Source: RYN-431 sp036388295
GTDB taxonomy: Bacteria; Planctomycetota; Phycisphaerae; Tepidisphaerales; Tepidisphaeraceae
DNA: 18,458 bases
Reading direction: 5' to 3'
NCBI GenBank assembly: GCA_036388295.1
Contig: DASVSC010000089.1
Location: 1 to 18,458 of the forward strand
The translations under genes were made by a program, and so were the position numbers. How positions within the stretch are numbered: the first letter of the stretch is position 1; the number at the start of each line of letters is the position of its first letter. A model generated the notes under the pieces. The model was not told where the DNA came from. It saw nothing but the letters and a program-made list of their open reading frames with translations, and searched no databases. This document shows, one piece after another, positions 12,528 to 18,458 of the stretch.

Positions 12528-14813
12528 ATGACGACTTCCACGGCTACGACCTTCCCGCCGGCAGCCGACCTGCCGCCTGAGTTGACGCGTCAGCTGAACG
12601 GCCACCTGAACGAACAGACAATCCTCGCCTGGGCCGAACTGGACCTCGACGCGCAGAACCACTTCGCCCGGTCGTTCGCGGTGTTGACACCGAGGCAGCT
12701 CATCGTGCTGGACGGCAGCGTCCGCAAGACTGAACTTGATGAGGTCGCGGAGGCGAAAATCATTGAGGGCGTCGGCATGGACCGGCTGGCGGTCCGAATG
12801 CGTGGCGACACAATTCAGCTGCGTTATTCGCGCAAGTACCGCCGTGACATGGTCAAGCTCAACCGCAAGCTCGGCCGGCTAATCCCGGACCCGGACGCCA
12901 AGCGCGAGAACAGGCCCGAATGGCTCGACCGTGTCGAACAGCAGGCCGAGGCATCGACCATGACCTGCGGCACCTGCGGCCAGCCGGTGCCGGCGTACGC
13001 CAATGGTGTCTGCCCGAACTGCGCGCAAAGCCGCTCCGTGCTCTGGCGGCTGATGGGCGTGGCCAAGCCGTACCGGCCGATGCTGCTCGTGGCATTGGTG
13101 TTGACGCTCATCCACGCCGGCTTCGCGGCCGCACCGGGCGTCGTGCAAAAACATTTGGTCGACGACGGCATAGCGAACGGCACCCTGCCGAAAGACGCTC
13201 GGCTGTCGAACCTTTATTTCTGGGGCGGGATGTTCGCGTTCGTCATTTTGATGAGCGAACTGATCGGCGGCTGCCGCATGGCGATCATTTCCATCGTCGG
13301 CACGAAGGTCACGCGTGATTTGCGCCACGACGTGTACGCACATCTGCACAAGCTGTCGATGCGGTTCTACGCCAAGCGTCGCAGCGGCAGCCTGATCACC
13401 CGCGTGACCAACGACACCGACCGCCTGTGGGACTTCATCGTCTTCGGCTCGGTCAACGTGGTGCGCGACGTGCTGATGATCTGCGTCAGTGTCCTCATCA
13501 TGTGCTACTACAACTGGCGGCTGGCATTCATTTCGCTGCTGCCGCTGCCGGTGATTGCGGTGGTGGCCTGGTGGCGGGGCCGGCGGATGCACGCCGAATG
13601 GGGCCACCTCTGGACCTACTGGGCCCGGATCAGCGCCGTCGTCGGCGACGCGATCGGCGGCGTGCGCGTCGTCAAAGCCTTCGCCGGCGAGAAGCGCGAA
13701 ACCGAACGCTTCGACGAGCGCAACGAACTGTTCACCAACAAAGAGCAGCAGGTCAACAAAATCTGGTGGCAACTCCAGCCGGCCGTGAGCGCTATTACAC
13801 GCCTGAGCCTGCTCCTGGTCTGGGTCATCGGCGGGTACCTGGTCATCCGCGACTGGGGCATCGAAAACAGCCCGAACCAACTCGGCACGCTGCTGGCGTT
13901 CACGTTCTACGTCCAGATGTTTTTCGGCCCGATCGGCAGCCTGAGCGATTCGGCCCGCATGGTGACGCGGGCGGCAACGAGCGCGCAGCGCGTGTTCGAA
14001 GTGCTGGACACGCCGCCCGAAATCTTTTCGAAGAAAGACGCAATCACGCTGCCCGACGTGCAGGGACGGATTGAGTTCCGCAACGTCGGCTTCAGTTACG
14101 AAGGCGCTCAGCCGGCGCTGCGCGACGTAAACCTGACCGTAGAGCCGGGCCGGATGGTCGGCCTGTGCGGCCACAGCGGGGCGGGCAAAAGCACGATCGT
14201 CAATTTGCTTTGCCGGTTCTATGACGTGACCGACGGCCAGATCCTGCTCGACGGGCGCGACGTGCGGGATTACGACGTGCAGTGGCTGCGCCAGCAGATC
14301 GGCGTGGTGCTGCAGGAGCCGTATTTGTTTCACGGGACGATCGGCGAAAACATCCGCTACGGCCGGCCCGACGCGAGCGACCGTGAAGTCATAGAGGCCG
14401 CGCGGGCCGCGAACGCGCACGACTTTATCGTTGGCTTCCCAGACGGCTACGACACCACCGTCGGCGAGCGCGGCCAGAGCCTCAGCGGCGGCGAACGCCA
14501 GCGCGTCAGCATCGCCCGCGCCATTCTGCACAATCCGAAAGTGCTGGTGTTGGACGAAGCGACCAGTTCGCTCGACACCGAAACGGAACGGCAGATCCAG
14601 GAGGCGATGAACCGCCTCGTCGTCGGCCGAACGACGATCGCCATTGCGCATCGCCTCAGCACGCTGCAGGCGGCGGACAAGCTGGTGGTGCTGGAAAAAG
14701 GACGCGTGGCCGAAGAAGGCACGCACAGCGAGCTACGCGACAAGCCGGACGGTGTGTACGCGAAGCTGTATCGCACGCAGATGGAAATGAATCAAAAGAT
14801 CGCGATCAACTGA
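12528..14813 (+). CDS. ABC exporter (fused TMD-NBD) with N-terminal PH-like region and zinc ribbon
   Basis: This 761-residue half-transporter is of the MsbA/LmrA-like type and should act as a homodimer exporting a lipid, peptide or drug. Residues about 25-120 form a soluble region rich in short strands and resembling a PH-like fold. Residues 147-165 are a zinc ribbon (C147-x2-C150, C162-x2-C165). The six-helix membrane domain spans about 184-480. The ATPase domain has Walker A GHSGAGKST (548-556), Q-loop Q596, signature LSGGE (652-656), Walker B VLVLDE (672-677) and switch H708. All catalytic residues are present. ATG 12528 is preferred over an in-frame TTG at 12495, though neither has a Shine-Dalgarno. 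The two N-terminal modules are unusual for this family. The stop codon forms the outer end of a large inverted repeat. Confidence 0.93.
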   Translation: MTTSTATTFPPAADLPPELTRQLNGHLNEQTILAWAELDLDAQNHFARSFAVLTPRQLIVLDGSVRKTELDEVAEAKIIEGVGMDRLAVRMRGDTIQLRYSRKYRRDMVKLNRKLGRLIPDPDAKRENRPEWLDRVEQQAEASTMTCGTCGQPVPAYANGVCPNCAQSRSVLWRLMGVAKPYRPMLLVALVLTLIHAGFAAAPGVVQKHLVDDGIANGTLPKDARLSNLYFWGGMFAFVILMSELIGGCRMAIISIVGTKVTRDLRHDVYAHLHKLSMRFYAKRRSGSLITRVTNDTDRLWDFIVFGSVNVVRDVLMICVSVLIMCYYNWRLAFISLLPLPVIAVVAWWRGRRMHAEWGHLWTYWARISAVVGDAIGGVRVVKAFAGEKRETERFDERNELFTNKEQQVNKIWWQLQPAVSAITRLSLLLVWVIGGYLVIRDWGIENSPNQLGTLLAFTFYVQMFFGPIGSLSDSARMVTRAATSAQRVFEVLDTPPEIFSKKDAITLPDVQGRIEFRNVGFSYEGAQPALRDVNLTVEPGRMVGLCGHSGAGKSTIVNLLCRFYDVTDGQILLDGRDVRDYDVQWLRQQIGVVLQEPYLFHGTIGENIRYGRPDASDREVIEAARAANAHDFIVGFPDGYDTTVGERGQSLSGGERQRVSIARAILHNPKVLVLDEATSSLDTETERQIQEAMNRLVVGRTTIAIAHRLSTLQAADKLVVLEKGRVAEEGTHSELRDKPDGVYAKLYRTQMEMNQKIAIN

Positions 14814-14887
14814 TTTCGAGCCGCGGGTGTTAACCCGCGCGTTTCTGCGTTCGCAGCGCGCGAGTTTACACCCGCGGCTCGAAATCA
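14811..14887 (+). repeat. Large imperfect inverted repeat between convergent genes
   Basis: Two 31-nt arms (14811-14841 and 14857-14887) are complementary except at two positions; the outer 20 bp are perfect. The 15-nt centre contains a small CTGC/GCAG stem. The left arm has its own palindrome, CGCGGGT-GTTA-ACCCGCG (14822-14839). The element begins on the TGA of the ABC exporter and ends one base before the DUF2237 stop codon, so it fills the whole gap. It could serve as a bidirectional terminator, although no U-tract follows, or be a REP-like dispersed element. Confidence 0.85.
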
Positions 14888-14888
14888 T

Positions 14889-15251
14889 TCACGCTTCGAC
14901 AGCGTGTTCGCGCAATTGTTCCAGCGTCGCGAACTCCAGCGTCGACATGTGCGTGGCTTCCAGCACCACCGGCGGGGCGACGCCGGCGTCGAGGGCTTCG
15001 GTCCAGCGCGTCACGCACAGGCACCAGCGGTCGCCCGGCTTCAGGCCCGGGAACGCGTACTGCGGCATCGGCGTGATCAGGTCATTGCCGGCCTCTTTGC
15101 TGAACGCCAGGAACTCGGCGGTCGCGCGGATGCAGACCAGGTGCAGGCCCGTGTCCCCCGCGCCGGTGTTGCAGCATCCGTCGCGGAACCAGCCGGTGCG
15201 GGGCTGGAGTGAACACGTTTGCAGATCGGTGCCGAGTACGTTTTTAGCCAT
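14889..15251 (-). CDS. DUF2237 family protein
   Basis: This 120-residue cytosolic protein matches the DUF2237 family over its full length. It has the opening KNVLGTDLQTCS (3-14), GWFRDGCCNTG (20-30), EFLAFSKEAGNDLITP (46-61), FPGLKPGDRWCLCVTRW (67-83) and APPVVLEATH (92-101). Six cysteines (C13, C26, C27, C40, C77, C79) sit at the positions I recall as typical of the family and may bind metal or form a redox centre. No biochemical function is established to my knowledge. It is transcribed divergently from ugpC and convergently with the ABC exporter, so it stands alone. TATGAT ends 8 nt before the ATG and there is no Shine-Dalgarno. Confidence 0.9.
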   Translation of the reverse strand: MAKNVLGTDLQTCSLQPRTGWFRDGCCNTGAGDTGLHLVCIRATAEFLAFSKEAGNDLITPMPQYAFPGLKPGDRWCLCVTRWTEALDAGVAPPVVLEATHMSTLEFATLEQLREHAVEA

Positions 15252-15259
15252 GGGCCGTC

Positions 15260-15265
15260 ATCATA
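15260..15265 (-). promoter_or_regulatory. Candidate leaderless -10 element (TATGAT) of the DUF2237 gene
   Basis: TATGAT (5 of 6 to consensus) ends 8 nt before ATG 15251 in the 61-bp divergent region shared with ugpC. No clear -35 is seen. Confidence 0.5.
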
Positions 15266-15300
15266 GCCGCGTGGGTTTGCACGGCGAACGATTCGTGCGG

Positions 15301-15306
15301 TAGAGT
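15301..15306 (+). promoter_or_regulatory. Candidate leaderless -10 element (TAGAGT) of ugpC
   Basis: TAGAGT (4 of 6) ends 6 nt before ATG 15313. TTGCAC, a weak -35 (3 of 6), lies 18 nt upstream at 15277-15282. Transcription would begin close to the start codon. Confidence 0.35.
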
Positions 15307-15312
15307 GTGCCC

Positions 15313-16530
15313 ATGGCGCAGGTGGAACTGAATCAAATTGCGAAAGTGTATCCGGGCGGCGTCCGTGCCGTGAACTCTATTGACCTGTTCATCAAGGACC
15401 AGGAGTTCATCGTCCTCGTCGGCCCCAGCGGCTGCGGGAAGTCGACGACGTTGCGCATGATCGCCGGCTTGGAAGAAATCAGCGAAGGCACCCTCAAGAT
15501 TGGCGACAAAGTCGTCAACGACGTGCCGCCGAAAGACCGCGACATCGCGATGGTCTTTCAGAACTACGCCCTGTACCCGCACATGACGGTGTACAACAAC
15601 ATGGCGTTCGGCCTGAAGCTGCGCAAGTTCCCCAAGGCCGAGATCGACAAACGCGTGAAAGACGCGGCCCAGATCCTCGACATCATGCACCTGCTCGACC
15701 GCAAGCCCAAAGCCCTCAGCGGCGGCCAGCGGCAGCGCGTGGCGGTCGGCCGGGCGATCGTCCGCGAGCCGGCGGCGTTCCTGTTCGACGAACCGCTTTC
15801 GAACCTCGACGCCAAGCTCCGCGTCACCACCCGCGCCGAGATCAAACGCCTTCACCAGCGGCTGCGGACGACCACCATCTACGTCACGCACGACCAGGAA
15901 GAGGCGATGACGCTCGGCGACCGCATTATCGTCATGAAAGACGGCCTGATTCAGCAGGCGGACAGCCCGCTGCAGACGTACCGCATGCCGCTGAACCGCT
16001 TCGTCGCCGGGTTCATCGGCATGCCGCCGATGAATTTCTTCGACGGCAGCATCAAAAACGACGGCGGGACGCTAATATTCGAAGAAGGCTCCCTCAAGGG
16101 CGCCAAGGCCGTCGAGCAGCGGTCGGACGAGCCGACCGTCATGGCCGGTGAGTTGACCTTGCCCGGGAATGGGTTTAGGCTTCCCGTCCCCGCGCACTTG
16201 GGCGGGAACGTGTCCGGCTTCGTCGGCCGGCACGTGGTGCTCGGGATCAGGCCCGAACACTTAAGTCCGCACCCGATCGCCGAAGCCGGACCGGCCGTGG
16301 CGATCGAAGCGGACGTGAATGTGATCGAACCGCTGGGTAACGACATGGACCTTTTCCTGAAAACCACGCTGCACCCGCATGTGGTGGCCCGTGTCGAAAG
16401 CCAGACCGGCATTACGCCGGGAACGCGGGTCAAGATGTACGTTGACCTGCGGAAGGTGCACTTTTTCGAACCCGGCGTGACCGGGGCGAACCTCAGCCTG
16501 ACTACCGAGCAAGCCCATGCCGTCGCGTAA
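15313..16530 (+). CDS. ugpC: UgpC/MalK-type sugar ABC transporter ATP-binding protein
   Basis: This 405-residue ATPase belongs to the carbohydrate-uptake CUT1 type (MalK/UgpC/MsmK). The nucleotide-binding domain has Walker A GPSGCGKST (37-45), Q-loop FQNYALYPHMTVYNNMAFGLK (82-102), signature LSGGQ (135-139), Walker B FLFDEP (156-161), D-loop SNLDAKLR and switch H193 in VTHDQEEAMTLGDRI. A C-terminal OB/TOBE regulatory region (about 235-395) includes GIRPEHL (311-317). No permease or binding protein is adjacent, so it probably energises several distant sugar importers, as MsmK-like shared ATPases do. ATG 15313 is preferred over an in-frame GTG at 15307, which would add two residues. A U-tract terminator follows about 100 bp downstream. 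Confidence 0.93.
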   Translation: MAQVELNQIAKVYPGGVRAVNSIDLFIKDQEFIVLVGPSGCGKSTTLRMIAGLEEISEGTLKIGDKVVNDVPPKDRDIAMVFQNYALYPHMTVYNNMAFGLKLRKFPKAEIDKRVKDAAQILDIMHLLDRKPKALSGGQRQRVAVGRAIVREPAAFLFDEPLSNLDAKLRVTTRAEIKRLHQRLRTTTIYVTHDQEEAMTLGDRIIVMKDGLIQQADSPLQTYRMPLNRFVAGFIGMPPMNFFDGSIKNDGGTLIFEEGSLKGAKAVEQRSDEPTVMAGELTLPGNGFRLPVPAHLGGNVSGFVGRHVVLGIRPEHLSPHPIAEAGPAVAIEADVNVIEPLGNDMDLFLKTTLHPHVVARVESQTGITPGTRVKMYVDLRKVHFFEPGVTGANLSLTTEQAHAVA

Positions 16531-16562
16531 CGCCACGTCATGTTCTTGGTCTGTGGGCCCGG

Positions 16563-16599
16563 GCCTGCGTCGTTTTCCTGAAGGAAAACGGATGTAGGC
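16563..16599 (+). other. Hairpin downstream of ugpC
   Basis: CGTTTTCC-TGAA-GGAAAACG (16571-16590) forms a perfect 8-bp stem. It extends outward to GCCT/AGGC with two G-U pairs and one bulge, about 16 bp in all. No U-tract follows, so it is not a classical terminator. It may protect the ugpC 3' end or stall polymerase ahead of the true terminator. Confidence 0.6.
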
Positions 16600-16629
16600 G
16601 TTTGCCTCGACTCGCCAAGTTCGAAAATG

Positions 16630-16659
16630 TGGCCGCCTTGGGCGGCCATGTTTGTTTTT
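16630..16659 (+). terminator. Rho-independent terminator of ugpC
   Basis: TGGCCGCC-TTG-GGCGGCCA (16630-16648) forms a perfect 8-bp stem with a 3-nt loop. It is followed after two bases by TTTGTTTTT (16651-16659). The stem can extend a little through G-U and A-T pairs. It separates ugpC from nusA. Confidence 0.8.
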
Positions 16660-16667
16660 GGGAGTTT

Positions 16668-16770
16668 ATCGGTTGAGCGGTTGATAAGTTGATCCGTGGC
16701 GGGCCGACGCTCGCAAGGGCCTTTCGCACGTCGACCCGGCACCGATCAACCCATCAACAGGTCGACCGAT
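16668..16770. repeat. 103-bp imperfect palindrome with 8-bp tandem repeats upstream of nusA
   Basis: Arms 16668-16709 and 16729-16770 (42 nt each) are complementary at 34 positions by hand alignment, and the pairing nearly continues through the 19-nt centre. The outer arms are made of 8-bp units: right arm and flank GATCAACC, CATCAACA, GGTCGACC, GATCAACA (16744-16775), and left arm GTTGAGCG, GTTGATAA, GTTGATCC (16672-16695). The gene-free stretch 16531-16824 otherwise holds the two hairpins described separately and an A-rich nusA leader. It could be a dispersed repeat, a protein-binding site or a structured nusA leader. Confidence 0.75.
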
Positions 16771-16824
16771 CAACAGCGAGCTCAGTAAAACCGAATAGCA
16801 GAAAAACCTAGCAACGAGCACTCT

Positions 16825-18399
16825 ATGGCCAACGCCGACATCCCCCGCATCGCCGACGCGATCGCACGTGATAAAAATATCGAACGCGAGCAGGTCTTCA
16901 CCGACATGGAACAGGCCATCGCTAGCGGCCTGCGCAAGCATTTCAATACCGAAGACACCGCCGAGTTCACCGTCACCGTCGACCGCGTCAGCGGCGACAT
17001 CACCGTCGCCCGGGCCGGCACCGTCATTCCGCTCAGCACCATGGGTCGCATCGGCGCACAGACCGTCAAGCAGGTCATGATCCAGCTGATCCGCCAGGAC
17101 GAACGCGGCAGCATCTACGAAGAATACAAAGACCGCGTCGGCCAGATCACCACCGGCACCATCAGCCGCATCGAAGGCAACACCATCATCGTCGCCCTGG
17201 GCCGCAGCGAAGGCATTATGCCTCGCTCCGAGCAAATCCCTGGCGAACAACACGCCGTCGGCGAACGCATCCAGGCCCTCGTCACAGAAGTGCGCGACAC
17301 GCCCAGCCAGATCAAGATCATCCTGTCGCGTAGCCACCCGGAACTCATCCGCCGTTTGTTCGAACGCGAAGTGCCCGAAGTGCAGGAACGCACGATCGAA
17401 ATCAAAGCCCTGGCCCGCGAGCCCGGCTTCCGCACGAAGATCGCCGTCAGTTCGATCGACTCGAAAGTCGACGCCGTCGGCGCGTGCGTCGGCGTCCGCG
17501 GCAGCCGCATCAAGAACATCGTCGAAGAGCTCGGCGGCGAGAAGATCGACATCGTCCGCTGGAACGAATCGTCCCAGATCCTGATCACCAACAGCTTGAA
17601 GCCCGCCGAAGTGGCCGAAGTCAGCCTCTGCTTCGAACTCGGCCGGGCCACCGTCATCGTCAACGAAGACCAGCTGTCGCTCGCCATCGGCAAGCGCGGC
17701 CAGAACGTCCGCCTCGCCGCCCGCCTGACCGGCTGGGACGTCGACATCCTCACGCCCGTCGAGTTCAAGAAGGCCATCACCCGCCTCGACGCCTGCCTGA
17801 AGAGCGTGGAAGGCGTCACGCAGGAGATGGCCGACAAGATCATCGCCCTGGGCCTGATCGACGTGCGCGACGTCGAAGAGGTCGGCGAAGAGCCGCTGGT
17901 GAATGAAGTCGGCATGACCGAAGAGCAGGCCGAGCAGGTCGTCGACAAGGCGATCGAGGAAGCCAAAATCGTCATCAAGGAACAGGAAATTGAGAAGGCG
18001 GCGAAGGAAGCCGCCCGCCGAGCCGGCACGCCGGACCTGCTGACGGCCCTTGGTGCGGGCGCCAGCGCCAGCGCCTCGGCCGTACCGCCGGCACCGGCCG
18101 ACACGACAGGCGATACGACGACCGACGCCCCCGCGGCCGGCAGCGACAGCGTGCCGCAAGTGGGCACGCCCGACGTCACCGGCGACAGCGACGACGTGAG
18201 TAAGTATGCCACGGCGGCCGAAGCGAACGGCCGTGACGTGGTCGACGCCGGGCAACTGAGCGATGACGCCCTCGAGGCATCGCATGACGTCGGCACGACC
18301 GAAGACGCGACCACCGAAAACGCGACCGCCAACGAAGCGGCCACCGGTGACGCAAATCTCGGCCGCGCGGACGCCCAGGAACAAGTTTCGAACGTATAA
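16825..18399 (+). CDS. nusA: Transcription termination/antitermination factor NusA
   Basis: NusA binds RNA polymerase and nascent RNA and modulates pausing, termination and antitermination. The 524-residue protein has an N-terminal RNAP-binding domain (1-105), S1 domain (about 106-160), KH1 with G223-V-R-G226, KH2 with G289-K-R-G292 in IGKRGQNVRLAARLTGWDVDI, a helix-hairpin-helix region (about 318-362) and an extended helix to about 400. The final ~120 residues are an acidic Ala/Thr/Asp-rich low-complexity tail. The N-terminal domain lacks roughly 33 residues compared with E. coli between SGD and the AQTVKQV helix. No rimP precedes it, although rimP-nusA-infB is the usual order; infB could lie beyond the window. 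The ATG has only a weak ribosome-binding sequence. Confidence 0.95.
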   Translation: MANADIPRIADAIARDKNIEREQVFTDMEQAIASGLRKHFNTEDTAEFTVTVDRVSGDITVARAGTVIPLSTMGRIGAQTVKQVMIQLIRQDERGSIYEEYKDRVGQITTGTISRIEGNTIIVALGRSEGIMPRSEQIPGEQHAVGERIQALVTEVRDTPSQIKIILSRSHPELIRRLFEREVPEVQERTIEIKALAREPGFRTKIAVSSIDSKVDAVGACVGVRGSRIKNIVEELGGEKIDIVRWNESSQILITNSLKPAEVAEVSLCFELGRATVIVNEDQLSLAIGKRGQNVRLAARLTGWDVDILTPVEFKKAITRLDACLKSVEGVTQEMADKIIALGLIDVRDVEEVGEEPLVNEVGMTEEQAEQVVDKAIEEAKIVIKEQEIEKAAKEAARRAGTPDLLTALGAGASASASAVPPAPADTTGDTTTDAPAAGSDSVPQVGTPDVTGDSDDVSKYATAAEANGRDVVDAGQLSDDALEASHDVGTTEDATTENATANEAATGDANLGRADAQEQVSNV

Positions 18400-18409
18400 G
18401 TGGTAGGGT

Positions 18410-18428
18410 GACGGCGTTTTTCGCCGTC
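18410..18428 (+). other. Short hairpin after nusA
   Basis: GACGGCG-TTTTT-CGCCGTC forms a 7-bp perfect stem starting 10 nt after the nusA stop codon. Only GCGGTATTTAG follows, so the U-run is in the loop rather than behind the stem. It could be a weak terminator or an intercistronic element before a downstream gene outside the window. Confidence 0.45.
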
Positions 18429-18458
18429 GCGGTATTTAGAAGAAGTGGGAAGCGAGTA

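Noticed and set aside
12879..14726. 615-codon open frame antisense to the ABC exporter
   Set aside because: Long antisense frames are expected in GC-rich coding DNA. The translation has no recognisable domain, and the plus-strand exporter explains the region fully.
16666..18384. 572-codon open frame antisense to nusA
   Set aside because: It is a compositional mirror of nusA, dominated by Asp, Gly, Ala, Val and Phe repeats, with no domain. It also runs into the palindrome.
1..18458. CRISPR arrays, tRNA or rRNA genes, insertion sequences, toxin-antitoxin or defence genes
   Set aside because: I looked for direct repeats with spacers, cloverleaf-like sequences, transposase motifs and small paired genes on both strands and saw none.

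Overview
The window is chromosomal DNA from a GC-rich Gram-negative-type (diderm) bacterium. Genes for outer-membrane biogenesis (LptE-like and BamD-like), a short-form NusA and the ftsH/folP/cdaA/ybbR neighbourhood together suggest a planctomycete, perhaps of the Phycisphaerae. That placement is an inference from gene content and motif flavour, not from a search. I see no mobile element, phage, CRISPR array, tRNA or rRNA. Every recognised gene is intact.

Layout. (a) 6-1349 (+) is a HemL-like class-III aminotransferase of the type usually seen in surface-polysaccharide clusters, cut off from its context by the window edge. (b) 12464 down to 1364 is an 11-gene minus-strand array. In transcription order it is: pteridine-reductase-like SDR, GmhB-like HAD phosphatase with a membrane tail, recO, BamD-like TPR protein, LptE-like lipoprotein, ftsH (own promoter and a terminator behind it), GNAT acetyltransferase, folP, cdaA (diadenylate cyclase), ybbR/cdaR, proA. 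(c) 12528-14813 (+) is an ABC exporter with an N-terminal PH-like region and zinc ribbon. (d) 14811-14887 is a large inverted repeat that fills the gap to the convergent DUF2237 gene (14889-15251, -). (e) 15313-16530 (+) is a UgpC/MalK-type ABC ATPase without its permeases. (f) 16531-16824 is a gene-free stretch with two hairpins and a roughly 100-bp imperfect palindrome built partly of 8-bp repeats. (g) 16825-18399 (+) is nusA.

How the genes work together. The minus-strand array mixes envelope biogenesis and quality control (BamD-like, LptE-like, FtsH), pterin/folate metabolism (SDR, FolP), c-di-AMP synthesis with its membrane partner (CdaA, YbbR), DNA repair (RecO) and proline synthesis (ProA). 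It is probably several transcription units. ftsH has a good sigma70-like promoter and is followed by a hairpin terminator. Six genes (SDR, HAD, bamD-like, proA, DUF2237, ugpC) carry a TANNNT -10-like hexamer only 6-9 nt before the ATG and lack a clear Shine-Dalgarno, which suggests leaderless mRNAs. ybbR and lptE overlap their upstream genes and have strong Shine-Dalgarno sequences.

Most worth a second look: the leaderless-promoter pattern, the altered DGA motif (HDLG) in CdaA, the membrane-tethered GmhB-like phosphatase, the palindrome with 8-bp repeats upstream of nusA, and the inverted repeat that starts on a stop codon. I did not find a clear new multi-gene defence or biosynthetic system.
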